From Bacteriovorax sp. PP10 (lineage in GTDB: Bacteria; Bdellovibrionota; Bacteriovoracia; Bacteriovoracales; Bacteriovoracaceae): a stretch of 64,000 bases of DNA. The notes beneath the pieces are model-generated. The model searched no databases. It was not told where the DNA came from and saw only the letters and a program-made list of their open reading frames with translations. Shown in pieces: positions 9,599 through 18,107 of the stretch. Position 1 is the stretch's first letter; each line of letters starts with the position of its first letter. The stretch covers positions 558,001 to 622,000 of the forward strand of contig NZ_JAYGJQ010000001.1 of the NCBI RefSeq assembly GCF_035013165.1, in the 5' to 3' direction. The translations under genes were made by a program, and so were the position numbers.

Positions 9599-10192
9599 AT
9601 GAAAAACAAATCGTTACTATCGTTGCTGGTATTTTCATCACTTATCCTCCCTACAATGGTAAATGCTGGATTAGTTAACGAGAGAGTTAAGCTTCAGGGG
9701 AATTTATCCATCAAGGGTAGTGAGACCATTACAATAGCTAAGGGGTCTTCAAAAGGTATCCAGCTGAATAGAGGTCTAGTTGATATTCAAATGGAAACAC
9801 TAGAGAACCCAATTTCAATGCTTATGCCTCGTTTGTATATCGAACAAAATGGACAGACACTGTCGATAAAAGTTCCACCGTCTAAATACTTGAATGCTGA
9901 TGAGTTTGAATTATCAGCTGATTCTTCAGGGCTTAACTACGATATCTTAATGGAAAAAGAGATATCTAACAGTGATAGTTTTCAGAAGACCGAAGATCAG
10001 GGATGTACCTACTATAAAAACGATAGCAGCAGAATTCAATTCGGAGTTCAGAAGGTTCTGAACACTTATGTTGATGTGAAGGAAACGTATAAACTTACGC
10101 TTAGTAAGGACAAAGTCGTAGGTGCTAAAATTACTTCGACAAAGTCACACATGGAAAAATTACACACAAAATTAATTGATATTTGCAAATAG
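9599..10192 (+). CDS. exported protein of unknown function
   Basis: 197 residues from ATG at 9599, preceded by GGAG at 7-nt spacing; a TTG four codons upstream lacks an RBS. Residues 1-23 are a Sec signal peptide ending VNA. The rest is hydrophilic, with two cysteines near residues 137 and 196 that could pair. No family is recognised. The next gene on this strand begins 57 nt after its stop, behind an RBS-masking stem-loop, so co-transcription with independent translation is possible. Divergent from the transglycosylase. Confidence 0.8.
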   Translation: MKNKSLLSLLVFSSLILPTMVNAGLVNERVKLQGNLSIKGSETITIAKGSSKGIQLNRGLVDIQMETLENPISMLMPRLYIEQNGQTLSIKVPPSKYLNADEFELSADSSGLNYDILMEKEISNSDSFQKTEDQGCTYYKNDSSRIQFGVQKVLNTYVDVKETYKLTLSKDKVVGAKITSTKSHMEKLHTKLIDICK

Positions 10193-10216
10193 CTTTTTTC
10201 GCAACACTTATGTTAG

Positions 10217-10245
10217 AACTCCTCAAATTCAAAAACTGAGGAGTT
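10217..10245 (+). promoter_or_regulatory. stem-loop covering the RBS of the gene at 10250
   Basis: Perfect 9-bp stem: AACTCCTCA (10217-10225), an 11-nt loop, then TGAGGAGTT (10237-10245). The only plausible Shine-Dalgarno, GAGGAG, lies inside the right arm, and the ATG follows 4 nt after the stem. TTTT after the stem makes it terminator-like for the upstream gene as well. Confidence 0.6.
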
Positions 10246-10249
10246 TTAC

Positions 10250-10555
10250 ATGAAAGCACTTATCGCATCGATCGCTCTTTTCTCTTCTCTAGCAGCAATG
10301 TCAGCAGAAACAGTTACAGGTCCACTAAAAGTTTGGTCTGATAAAAAAGACGTAGTGGTAGTTCAAATTCAAGGTCCAGCTGCTCAATTACTTTTCAATA
10401 AACTAACAAACGCTATTGAACAAACTGTTCAAACAGGAAGCCTAACAAAAACAGTTAGAGTTGGACGTGATGTAACTTGTGAAACACAAGCGGCATTCGT
10501 TGTTAACTATTCTTGTACTGTGAAAGTTGATAGCACAGGTGCTGTAGTTAAATAA
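10250..10555 (+). CDS. small exported protein of unknown function
   Basis: 101 residues with an N-terminal signal peptide (MKALIASIALFSSLAAMSA, cut before E20). The mature part is about 80 residues and contains two cysteines (in 'DVTCETQ' and 'NYSCTV') spaced for a disulfide, consistent with a periplasmic protein. The composition, poor in charged runs and rich in T/V, suggests a small beta fold. No family recognised. Its RBS is buried in a stem-loop and it ends at a strong bidirectional terminator. The strong terminator and optimal RBS core suggest it can be abundantly expressed (inference). Confidence 0.75.
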   Translation: MKALIASIALFSSLAAMSAETVTGPLKVWSDKKDVVVVQIQGPAAQLLFNKLTNAIEQTVQTGSLTKTVRVGRDVTCETQAAFVVNYSCTVKVDSTGAVVK

Positions 10556-10565
10556 TTTAAGTCAA

Positions 10566-10594
10566 AAAAAAGCCTCCGTAATGGAGGCTTTTTT
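10566..10594. terminator. bidirectional intrinsic terminator
   Basis: 8-bp stem AAGCCTCC / GGAGGCTT (10570-10577 and 10583-10590) with loop GTAAT, an A-run before it and a T-run after it. It serves the plus-strand gene ending at 10555 and the minus-strand gene ending at 10598. Confidence 0.92.
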
Positions 10595-10597
10595 ATT

Positions 10598-11563
10598 TTA
10601 GAATTCTTTAAAGTAGTTCACTCGTCCAATCCCATCGCTATTAATGATCTTGTTTACGACTCCAGAGTTTTTATACTTCTGTTTCATCTCAACTAGTTTT
10701 TCAGGCTCAATCGGGCAAACAGCGTGGCCTTGACTATCCACATACCCTCGTCTGATAACAGACGCTCTAAACTTCTTAATCGCCTTTGTACCAGCGAATT
10801 TAGAACAATTGATACTTTCGTCCATCGAAGCGTCGATGTAGTTTTTAAAGTCGATTGGGTTCTTCTCGTTCACTGCCCATTTTTTATTCTGGCAAACAAC
10901 GTAAGGTCCCAGGTTTTGGTCAGCACCTAAAATATCATCATTTTTCTGAAGCATGTGATTCCAAAATCTCATACCGTTGAAATTAGCTGAAAGGTCACCG
11001 TACGAAAAAACACCAGTGGCAAAAACGTTTCCACCGAGGATCGTTTTCTCCATGGCACCACCGTAATTTAAAACGATCTTAATATTTCTTCCTTTCGTAT
11101 AGTGCTTAGTGAAGTAATCAAACCCCATACCAAACATATGCTCGAATTTATCAACACCAATGGCCTGGTCACCAATTAGAATCACTGGGCTTAAAGCAAG
11201 TGGGCTAGTCGCCGCACTCTTTTTCCCAAGCAGGTATCCATCGGGCACTTCCCAATTTTCATAAACTGATTTTTTAATGGGAAGAGAATAGATAGGCACA
11301 GCACTCTTATAAAGAATGTCTTTGGTTAATTCACCTGAACTATGGTTAGCGAAAACTTTTCTTAATTCAGTATAAAGGGCCTCTTCATTACAACCGCTGC
11401 CCGCCAGATTGTTAATGGATGTCTTTAAGTATTTGTTGGCAAGAGTGTTTACCTGTTCGCTAGCGTCCACTAATGGAAGCTGACGGGCGGTAAAATTATC
11501 CGATTCCGCGGCAAACGAGTTGTGAGTAAGCACTAATAGAGCTGTTAAAATTGTTGTTTTCAT
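10598..11563 (-). CDS. exported protein with D-K-F-E-H motif, unknown function
   Basis: 321-residue protein with a signal peptide (MKTTILTALLVLTHNSFA). The middle contains 'AIGVDKFEHMFGMGFDYF', a membrane-proximal-looking D-K-x-x-H motif reminiscent of the 'DKxxHF' motif seen in some uncharacterised bacterial membrane proteins; the likeness is by eye only. About half a dozen cysteines in the mature part (for example 'GSGCNE', 'YVVCQN', 'INCSKF', 'AVCPIE') are consistent with periplasmic disulfides. No catalytic family can be named. Monocistronic, ending at the shared terminator at 10566-10594. No good Shine-Dalgarno precedes the ATG. Confidence 0.75.
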   Translation of the reverse strand: MKTTILTALLVLTHNSFAAESDNFTARQLPLVDASEQVNTLANKYLKTSINNLAGSGCNEEALYTELRKVFANHSSGELTKDILYKSAVPIYSLPIKKSVYENWEVPDGYLLGKKSAATSPLALSPVILIGDQAIGVDKFEHMFGMGFDYFTKHYTKGRNIKIVLNYGGAMEKTILGGNVFATGVFSYGDLSANFNGMRFWNHMLQKNDDILGADQNLGPYVVCQNKKWAVNEKNPIDFKNYIDASMDESINCSKFAGTKAIKKFRASVIRRGYVDSQGHAVCPIEPEKLVEMKQKYKNSGVVNKIINSDGIGRVNYFKEF

Positions 11564-11694
11564 AATGCGAAATCATAGCAGATGCTGAAATTCTAGCTAC
11601 TAGGCCTGTAGAAAGTTCAGGGTGAGGGATTTAGTAGGAGATAGGAAACAATTTTACCGCTTGGTAGAGTTTCTAAACGTGATAAATTATTAGC

Positions 11695-12999
11695 ATGGAT
11701 AGTTTATTCTTAAGAGCATACCAAGGCCTCTACCGTTTTGTGGCCAAGGATAGAATTGCAAAAAAAGATCTCCCCGAGAGATACATTCACACTCATTTAG
11801 TGTGCGTACTTGCGACTGGAATTTTAATGTGGGCCTATGCTTTTGTGGCCTACTTCACTATCTCAGATCCTACTCCCGCTATCGTAGGCCTTGTGGCCAG
11901 TATTATTCACGCACTTTCTCCATTGCTTTATCGTTTGAACAATAATCGTTTCCTGAATTCTAATATCTTTATTGGCGCTGGAATTGTTCACCAATCAACC
12001 TTTGGGTATTTCTGTGGAGGATTTCACAGCAATATTATTGTGTGGTTTGGGATATTGCCTTTACTCGCAGGACTTATCTGCGGACGCAGAGGGATTATTA
12101 CCTGGCTTACGATTGGAACGCTTGTCTTGATTGGATTTCTATTACTTGAAGTTATGGGAATCAATGCTCCTTACTTAATTTCTCCTACTGGCCTTTTAAT
12201 TTCTCAGGCCCTGGTCACATTCGGATGGATTTTCACTAGTGCTATCGTTATCTGGTTTTTCCTTATTTCTGTTGAAGCTCACCAAAAAGAAATTGAAAAA
12301 AAGAAAGAGGGAATTCAAAATCTTATTTGTGTTATTACCCATGATATTTCAACTCCGATTTCCGTTATCATAGGGCGCTCGAGCATGCTGAAGAAGTTCG
12401 AACTTCCAGAAGAGGCGAGTGTATCCATCAATAAAATTATTGTCGCGACTACTAATATGACAACGATTGTGAATAACGTGAGAAATCTTTATGCAATGGA
12501 GTTAGGGAAAAGTGCTATTCCCATTGAATGTATTAATTTAAACCGACTAATGCCAATGCTTCAGGATAATTTTGCAGAAAAATTGGAAGCAAAAAGAATT
12601 AAGTTCATTGTAAATAATGAAGTAGGTGAGTTAGAGATTAAGGCGAATGCTGATTTATTACTGCATCAGATTCTTGGAAACCTGCTTTCCAATGCGATTA
12701 AGTTTTCTCCTGAAGGCAGTGAAATTCACATTACAATAAAATTGAAAGATAAAAACGTCGTCATTGCGATTACTGACTCAGGAATTGGAATTCCTACAGA
12801 TTTAATTCCACGCCTTTTTGAAATGCACTCTGCAACTTCCAGGACGGGAACTTCTGGAGAGAAGGGAACTGGTTTTGGGTTGCCGATAGTGAAAGCTTAT
12901 GTCGAAAAACTGGATGGGAAAATTTCAGTATTTTCTAAGACACTAGAAGATGCCGGATCAAAACATGGGACAACTTTTGAGTTGGAGTTCTTAACTTAA
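11695..12999 (+). CDS. membrane sensor histidine kinase (orphan)
   Basis: 434 residues. Residues about 35-195 form roughly six membrane helices with short loops and no large periplasmic domain, so the ligand is probably sensed in or at the membrane. A HisKA domain follows with phosphoacceptor H216 ('CVITHDISTP'), then a HATPase domain with N box 'NLLSNAIKFSPEG', G1 'DSGIGIP' and G2 'GTGFGLPIV'. All catalytic boxes are intact. No response regulator is adjacent, so the partner must be encoded elsewhere. Its 3' end overlaps the convergent haemoglobin gene by 9 nt. Whether it senses gases or redox state, as that neighbour might suggest, is speculation. Confidence 0.93.
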   Translation: MDSLFLRAYQGLYRFVAKDRIAKKDLPERYIHTHLVCVLATGILMWAYAFVAYFTISDPTPAIVGLVASIIHALSPLLYRLNNNRFLNSNIFIGAGIVHQSTFGYFCGGFHSNIIVWFGILPLLAGLICGRRGIITWLTIGTLVLIGFLLLEVMGINAPYLISPTGLLISQALVTFGWIFTSAIVIWFFLISVEAHQKEIEKKKEGIQNLICVITHDISTPISVIIGRSSMLKKFELPEEASVSINKIIVATTNMTTIVNNVRNLYAMELGKSAIPIECINLNRLMPMLQDNFAEKLEAKRIKFIVNNEVGELEIKANADLLLHQILGNLLSNAIKFSPEGSEIHITIKLKDKNVVIAITDSGIGIPTDLIPRLFEMHSATSRTGTSGEKGTGFGLPIVKAYVEKLDGKISVFSKTLEDAGSKHGTTFELEFLT

Positions 13000-13434
13000 T
13001 TGTTTAATGAATTTCTTAAACTTAAAAATTCTCTTATAGAAGTAACGAGCAATTCTATCAATCCATGAATTTTTAGAAGTCACAATCATGTCTCTATTTG
13101 ACCTGATAAAGGTAACGATAAACTTCACCTCGTCTTTATCTAGTCCATTTCTTTCAAAAATTTCTTGAAACCGATCTACGACTGTTTCGAATTCATACTC
13201 AGTGACCTTCATATGTTTATGAACAATCTGGATATTTCCACCTTTGTACATTGGAGGACCACCAATGGCCTGGCATAAAAACTGAGCTTGCAACATTGAG
13301 AGTTTTCTCAGGTCTACACCAAAGAAGTGGTAGCTGATTTCGATATGATCAAAAAGTTCGATGTAGAGTTGGTAGATGGTGTTGTGAAAGAAATCAAAGC
13401 CACCGTATTTCTCGTAAATTGTTATGTTACTCAT
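12991..13434 (-). CDS. group I (N-type) truncated haemoglobin
   Basis: Small haem protein expected to bind O2 or NO; N-type members often act as NO dioxygenases. 147 residues from ATG at 13432-13434 (a TTG two codons upstream is possible; neither has a clear RBS). Diagnostic features align with mycobacterial trHbN: 'YEKYGG' start, B10-type tyrosine Y24, the 'HFFG' CD corner, 'CQAIGGPPMYKG' and proximal histidine H72 in 'IQIVHKHMKVTEYEF'. The C-terminus has about 30 extra basic, aromatic residues beyond the globin core. It fits with qNOR/NnrS and hemerythrin encoded elsewhere in the window as part of NO handling. Confidence 0.88.
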   Translation of the reverse strand: MSNITIYEKYGGFDFFHNTIYQLYIELFDHIEISYHFFGVDLRKLSMLQAQFLCQAIGGPPMYKGGNIQIVHKHMKVTEYEFETVVDRFQEIFERNGLDKDEVKFIVTFIRSNRDMIVTSKNSWIDRIARYFYKRIFKFKKFIKQLS

Positions 13435-13474
13435 AAACAAATTTTAGCAGGTATGGCGAAAAATCAAACTAGGC

Positions 13475-13503
13475 AAAAAAAAAGGCTTCCCGAAGGAAGC
13501 CTT
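13475..13503 (-). terminator. intrinsic terminator of the duplicated-repeat exported protein
   Basis: 9-bp stem AAGGCTTCC / GGAAGCCTT with tetraloop CGAA. On the minus strand it is followed by a U-run (A's at 13475-13481). It lies directly after the stop codon at 13512. Confidence 0.92.
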
Positions 13504-13511
13504 ATTATTTT

Positions 13512-13898
13512 TTAAAGAACGTTACATCTTTTAGCTGCATCAACTGCATCGTCGTGTCCGAATGCTTTAGCATCATTTAACATTGCTGTTACTTCTGCTT
13601 TCGTTAATTGCATGTAGATATCGCTGTTGTAAGCTTGAAGAGAGTCAGCAACACACTGAGCTTCTTTATCAGTTAATTGTTGAGCTTGTGGTCTGCTTGC
13701 CACCATTACTGCATCGTCATGCCCGTAAGCATTTTCATTTTTAATCATGCTATCAATTTCAGATTTTGAAAGAGACATATAAACGTCACTGTTGATTGCT
13801 TGAAGTGACTCAGAAATGTATTGGTAGTTAAGTTCAGATGCGTTTGCTTGAGTCCCAAGAATTACTGTACAAAGAGATGTGAAAATTAATGCTTTCAT
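13512..13898 (-). CDS. small exported protein made of two tandem repeats
   Basis: 128 residues from ATG at 13896-13898, chosen for the AAGGAG RBS at 6-nt spacing and the signal peptide MKALIFTSLCTVILGTQANA. The mature protein is an internal duplication of about 45 residues. Both copies carry S-L-Q-A-x-N-S-D-x-Y-M-x-L-(S/T)-K-x-E, then M, then GHDDAV followed by A-(S/K)-R. The conserved acidic and His residues (N-S-D, K-x-E, G-H-D-D) could bind a metal, but this is only a guess. No named family. Monocistronic with its own terminator and strong RBS, suggesting good expression. Confidence 0.8.
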   Translation of the reverse strand: MKALIFTSLCTVILGTQANASELNYQYISESLQAINSDVYMSLSKSEIDSMIKNENAYGHDDAVMVASRPQAQQLTDKEAQCVADSLQAYNSDIYMQLTKAEVTAMLNDAKAFGHDDAVDAAKRCNVL

Positions 13899-14001
13899 TG
13901 ATTGCTCCTTAAGTGGTGACTTATGCGCAATATAGCAGGAATTCCCCAAAAGAGATTGTCAGGTTTAAGTTATTTGTAAAAGTTATAGCAGAGGAGGATG
14001 C

Positions 14002-14439
14002 CTATTCTTTGGCATCAATCTTAAGGTCTAACGTTGAACATTGGGCCAAGGGATAAGTCTTTTCTTTAAAAGCTCGCATTAAGTGTTGAACTTCACGATC
14101 AACTGTCGACATGTAGCGAGGCCCACGGCAGCTATAGGTTCCGGACGTTGAAGCGACCGGTGCAACAAAAGACTCATCGCCAAGCATCGGTTTGATATCG
14201 GCCATGTCTTCTTCGGTCCAGCTAGTGATGGCCGAAGGCTCAACCATAATGGCGTCACAGCAGTTCTTTTTTAACAGTCTGATGATTTGAATGGGTTTTA
14301 ATTTGGAGAGTCTTTTAGCAGTAATGACTTCAGTAAATCCAGCTGGAGAGCTGTTATAGAAATCTTCTCTTCTTCTGTCTTCAAGAGTTCCGCAACTAGT
14401 AAGCGCCACAAGAGAAATGAGAAATAATACTTTTATCAC
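14002..14439 (-). CDS. lipoprotein of unknown function
   Basis: 145 residues starting MIKVLFLISLVALTSCG, with lipobox LTSC and the modified cysteine at residue 16. The residue after it is G, then T, so outer-membrane sorting is expected (the +2 residue is not Asp). The mature part has paired cysteines ('KKNCCDAIM', 'TYSCRG', 'AQCSTL') and no recognised domain. It begins 2 nt after the stop of the upstream papain-fold candidate and so is translationally linked to it in an operon. They may work together in the envelope (inference from context). Confidence 0.75.
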   Translation of the reverse strand: MIKVLFLISLVALTSCGTLEDRRREDFYNSSPAGFTEVITAKRLSKLKPIQIIRLLKKNCCDAIMVEPSAITSWTEEDMADIKPMLGDESFVAPVASTSGTYSCRGPRYMSTVDREVQHLMRAFKEKTYPLAQCSTLDLKIDAKE

Positions 14440-14441
14440 TT

Positions 14442-15488
14442 TTATTTTTTACCTTTTAATTCTTCAGTGAGAGCTTTGATGTGTTCAGAAAAACCTTGGA
14501 CGGCAGTTCCGTAACCAACTTTATTATCTCCACCTAATTGCATAGCAATGGCATTTAATTTTAAATTCAAGCTTGCAAGCATGAAGATTTGCTTGGGATC
14601 TTCCAGGTCACTTCCCTTGGCCTTTTCAGTTTCATCGTAAAGATAATTGGAAATCACGTTTAATGAATCGAATAAATTTTTCTCTGCTCGTTTAGAAAGT
14701 GGCTGATCACTAAGAGTTGTCGACTCCAGGCATTTATCAAAATTATCAACATCTCTTATGGCCGTCATAATTTCTTTAGGAGTGTTTTGTTTTGCCAGGT
14801 ATTCTTCCATACTCATGCATCTGAAGTAAGAAGTAGAAAAATCACAATTAGCACTTGGGTCCATTTCATTTTTGCGGCACTTGGGATCTTTAGGGACTGT
14901 GTAAACATCCATCATAATATTGGTTGAAAGAATCATGTAAGGATTTTCTTTTGCTAAACCATTTTTTGAATAAACAAGATTATCAGAAATATAAATGAAG
15001 CCATGGTATTCACCTTGGTCGACTCCTGAAGTTTTTCTAATAGCACCAACGTCCCCTGGAATTTTAGGTTCACCATTTTTTATCTGGCGGCAAAGGGGAG
15101 AAGACATATAAAAGGCCATCTCTTCGTTTGTCGTATGACGAAGCGCTGGAAGAATATTTTTCATGACTAGGGCAAGGTTCCAGCAATTAGGCCCATTGTA
15201 CTTAGGTGAAACGCCACCATATTTTATCACGTGATCAGGAAGACAATCAGTGACATCATAACTACATCGATTATTTTTTTGAACAGGACTTTGGAAATTC
15301 ACTGGACATGATTTTTTTTCATGTGAGTTTTTTGTCCATTGATCAAGGACCTTCGTATTTTTGATTAATTCATCACAAGATTCGTGTGACAAAAGTAATC
15401 TATTGTTTGCATCTCTCTCCATCTGCAACTCAGCTAGACTGAGCTGACTATAAAGAGAAACTAATAAAAATAATAATAGTCTTTTCAT
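14442..15488 (-). CDS. exported protein, candidate papain-fold (NlpC/P60-like) cysteine hydrolase
   Basis: 348 residues with signal peptide MKRLLLFLLVSLYSQLSLA. 'YNGPNCWNLALVM' followed about 60 residues later by 'GEYHGFIYISDNLVYSKNG' has the Cys-then-His order, and the local pattern (helix-starting Cys; His on a strand followed by hydrophobics), of NlpC/P60 and related papain-like peptidoglycan hydrolases. I infer this fold from motif order only, and the catalytic assignment is unverified. Many other cysteines suggest an oxidising compartment. It has almost no RBS; instead its leader contains an anti-SD-like CCTCCTT. Operon with the lipoprotein downstream. Confidence 0.6.
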   Translation of the reverse strand: MKRLLLFLLVSLYSQLSLAELQMERDANNRLLLSHESCDELIKNTKVLDQWTKNSHEKKSCPVNFQSPVQKNNRCSYDVTDCLPDHVIKYGGVSPKYNGPNCWNLALVMKNILPALRHTTNEEMAFYMSSPLCRQIKNGEPKIPGDVGAIRKTSGVDQGEYHGFIYISDNLVYSKNGLAKENPYMILSTNIMMDVYTVPKDPKCRKNEMDPSANCDFSTSYFRCMSMEEYLAKQNTPKEIMTAIRDVDNFDKCLESTTLSDQPLSKRAEKNLFDSLNVISNYLYDETEKAKGSDLEDPKQIFMLASLNLKLNAIAMQLGGDNKVGYGTAVQGFSEHIKALTEELKGKK

Positions 15489-15538
15489 TTATAAACTATA
15501 TCACAAGGAGGACTGTTGGTATTTTTTGCCCGGCCAAT

Positions 15539-16138
15539 TTAGAACTTATAAGCTACATCTACAAAGGGAGTTGAAGAAGTTGAGTCAGGGAAAAAGAAAA
15601 TTTTTCCACCAACTGTTGCCAGCCATTTTTCTTGAACAATACTTATTCCAAAATCCATTTCATGATAGACGAAGTTTGACTCACTTGAAGGAACTGAAAT
15701 CAGGTCGTCTTTATCATCTGATGAGAGGCCAGCGAAATCCCAGTGAACATAACTGATTTTATAAGCACCAAAAACTTCAAAGACATCGTCCCTGTAAGAA
15801 ACAATTGGTCCCAGGTAAGCAGATTTGCTGTCACCAGCTCCTGTCCCATAACCAGCTCCAAAAATGGCAGCAGATGAAACACCTTTCTCGCCTTTATTTT
15901 CAATGCTGTATTTTCCGAATACGTGGGCCACAGTGCCCATTTGACTTTCAAGTCCCACACCCAGATCGAAGCGATCATTGATTCCTCGTTCGTACTTTAC
16001 TCCTACGACTGGAAAACTTCCTGTGACCTGATTGTTATCAGTCCCGAGAGTTCTCGCAGTTGTTGCCGTGTTCATTGGGGCAACAGAGCACCCAGCAAGG
16101 ATGGCGATAAGAGAAATAAGCAGGATTGAAGATTTCAT
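15539..16138 (-). CDS. lipoprotein with predicted beta-barrel, outer-membrane type
   Basis: 199 residues. The start MKSSILLISLIAILAGCSVAP gives a clear lipobox (LAGC). The remainder shows alternating-hydrophobicity strands separated by short turns ('VGVKYERGINDRFDLGVGLE', 'VFEVFGAYKISYVHW') and ends in '-VDVAYKF', the terminal-Phe signature of outer-membrane beta-barrels. A lipid anchor combined with a barrel-like chain is unusual but known for some Bdellovibrio-type proteins; alternatively, it is a periplasmic beta-sandwich. It has an AGGAT RBS and no obvious terminator downstream; the next minus-strand gene starts about 50 nt later. Confidence 0.7.
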   Translation of the reverse strand: MKSSILLISLIAILAGCSVAPMNTATTARTLGTDNNQVTGSFPVVGVKYERGINDRFDLGVGLESQMGTVAHVFGKYSIENKGEKGVSSAAIFGAGYGTGAGDSKSAYLGPIVSYRDDVFEVFGAYKISYVHWDFAGLSSDDKDDLISVPSSESNFVYHEMDFGISIVQEKWLATVGGKIFFFPDSTSSTPFVDVAYKF

Positions 16139-16242
16139 AATGATCCTAGTTAGGGCGTAAGAAGTTTATAATTAAGATATTAAAGTAATTTGGTTGGAAC
16201 TCAATGAATTATTGAAGGCAATGACCGAGAAGAAAGATCAAC

Positions 16243-16650
16243 TTAAAAGCGAACTTCTCCCATAGAAGAACTTACTTTGTTCTTTTTGAGGTCAATCATC
16301 ATGAAGCTTATGTCTTTGGCCTTTTTATCAAGGATGACTTCGCTTTCTAGTAATAAAGAATTTTGCAGAATGATTTTTAAACTTTTCATGTCGTAAGACA
16401 CCCGGCGAGAGTAGAACTTTCCAACCAGTTTTCCCATTTTCCAAACTTCGACATCAGCATCAAAGAATCTATCAGCAAAATAAATCTTTTGGTTGCACAT
16501 GGCCGCTGAGCTGATTTTAACATTAACTTTGTTGGGAAGTGTAAGCATAACAGTGGCCCCTTCGATAGAGTAAGGACAGCTCTCTGCTGCACTTACTCCA
16601 AAAGAAAGAACTGAAAGAATAATCAATAAAAGCCACTGTATGTTTTTCAT
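16243..16650 (-). CDS. small exported protein of unknown function
   Basis: 135 residues with signal peptide MKNIQWLLLIILSVLSFGVSA. The mature 113 residues start 'AESCPYSIEGATVML' and look like a compact all-beta domain with two cysteines ('ESCPY' and 'AMCNQK') positioned for a disulfide. No family recognised. It begins 4 nt after the stop of the TPR-type lipoprotein, so the two form an operon, and it may be an accessory subunit of that lipoprotein (inference from position). Confidence 0.72.
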   Translation of the reverse strand: MKNIQWLLLIILSVLSFGVSAAESCPYSIEGATVMLTLPNKVNVKISSAAMCNQKIYFADRFFDADVEVWKMGKLVGKFYSRRVSYDMKSLKIILQNSLLLESEVILDKKAKDISFMMIDLKKNKVSSSMGEVRF

Positions 16651-16654
16651 ATAA

Positions 16655-17959
16655 TTATTTAATTACCGTTTTAAATTTAGAAATTAAGTCACCATTTGGA
16701 ATGATTCCACCAAAAGTCTGATCTGCAACATCTACAGCTCTTCCTTTTGAATCAAATTTTGTAGGTAATAACTCTTGAAGACTTGAAACTCTCGAGTCGA
16801 TTAGACCTCTAAGGTTTACATCAACTAAAACTTCTTCATTGTTTGCATCGTATCCAATTAGTACCGATTTAGGGCCAACAACGAACATTAAAAGTTCATT
16901 GATTTTATCTGCACTAGCTTCAGTCACACATACGTTAGAAGCAAGGTTCTCTTTTCTGTCTTCAGCACCACATACTTCTTTTGAGATTTTTGAAAAATCG
17001 ATTAGATCATTCATCACTTCTTCAGTGTGATCAAAAATGTCTTTTAAATCTTCTTTTGATCCATCAATTTTAAAAAGATTTGGTTGAGTTCTAATTGCTG
17101 CAATAATTTGTTTATCAGTTTTTGCTGAAGTGGACTTAATTTTTGCTGCGACTTCTTCAAATCCAGTCAGACCGATTGAAGAGGCGATAGTTAAGGCATT
17201 TTTTTGAGATTTTAAAATAATCTTTAAGGCCTTGATGTCGTAGTTATCAACAACAAATTGCTTGTTAGAGACTGTTGAAGCATGCTCAACTTCTCTTTCG
17301 ATGGCAGCGTCGTCCATCGTTCCTCTCGATTCTGAAGTTGTGACAGAGTAAGAACGTGATATATCGAGGTAACTCAATACTGTCTTTTCTGCTTTAATAT
17401 TCTCAAGCTTCTTAATTGAAGCGCCAAGTTCTTGAACATATTCCTGACGAATAAATTTACGAAGATCTTCAGCGTTTTTAGCAGATGCCTTTCCAGCAGG
17501 CATCACTAATGCCAACTCAGTAAATTCTTGAACATTCATCTTCGCAAGTTTTTCTTTTGAAGCATTAATATCCGTCTTTGCCTCTTTTTGAAGTAGATCT
17601 CCAAAACGATTTAAGAATCCTTTCGTAGTTAGTAATGGGCTTAAAACAGAACTATAGATATTGGCCTTACCATCATGAGCATTTAATTCTAAAGATTTTT
17701 TGAACATTGCCTGAGCGTGAATAATCCCTTCAGGTTTCGATAAAAGGATCTCGCCAATGCGTGAGTACATTTCTGCAGCTTCAGCTTTCTTTCCTAATTC
17801 TTCTAGTTTATTGGCCTCTGTCTTAGATAGCGGCGCTTTTTTTCCATCAGGCTCACTACAACCAGTTACTAATAGTCCTAATGAAGAAAGTACAAGAAGG
17901 TTAAGAACCATTGTCGATTTTTTAGTCACTTTAGGATCCTTTGTAGAGTATTTGGCCAT
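16655..17959 (-). CDS. lipoprotein with N-terminal TPR-like helices
   Basis: 434 residues. A positively charged n-region precedes 'LLVLSSLGLLVTGCSEP', with lipobox VTGC at residues 31-34. The first ATG (17957) has no RBS; ATG17 (MVLNLLVL) would give a shorter, more typical signal, so the start is uncertain. Residues about 45-115 form TPR-like helix pairs ('AEAAEMYSRIGEILL', 'HAQAMFKKSLELNA'). The rest is predominantly helical without known motifs. Serine follows the lipidated Cys, favouring the outer membrane. First gene of a two-gene operon with the 135-residue exported protein. Confidence 0.72.
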   Translation of the reverse strand: MAKYSTKDPKVTKKSTMVLNLLVLSSLGLLVTGCSEPDGKKAPLSKTEANKLEELGKKAEAAEMYSRIGEILLSKPEGIIHAQAMFKKSLELNAHDGKANIYSSVLSPLLTTKGFLNRFGDLLQKEAKTDINASKEKLAKMNVQEFTELALVMPAGKASAKNAEDLRKFIRQEYVQELGASIKKLENIKAEKTVLSYLDISRSYSVTTSESRGTMDDAAIEREVEHASTVSNKQFVVDNYDIKALKIILKSQKNALTIASSIGLTGFEEVAAKIKSTSAKTDKQIIAAIRTQPNLFKIDGSKEDLKDIFDHTEEVMNDLIDFSKISKEVCGAEDRKENLASNVCVTEASADKINELLMFVVGPKSVLIGYDANNEEVLVDVNLRGLIDSRVSSLQELLPTKFDSKGRAVDVADQTFGGIIPNGDLISKFKTVIK

Positions 17960-18107
17960 ACTAAATTATTAAGTTGTTAAACTTGTTCATATACTTTTGT
18001 TTAACAGTTAATAGTGCAAAGGGGTGGCCAGAAGTGGTTTGGGAAATGGCCCTGAGCAAACTTATTTAATGAGTTAGATCATATACATATCAAGTATTAG
18101 TTCTAAG

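Noticed and set aside
15526-15756. Plus-strand 76-codon frame preceded by AAGGAGG at 15505-15511
   Set aside because: It is antisense to a well-formed lipoprotein gene, is rich in basic residues as antisense frames often are, and the RBS is about 14 nt from the start.
18040-18107. FNR/DNR box upstream of norZ
   Set aside because: Only loose TCA/ATC fragments around an ATATACATAT stretch; no TTGAT-N4-ATCAA arrangement.
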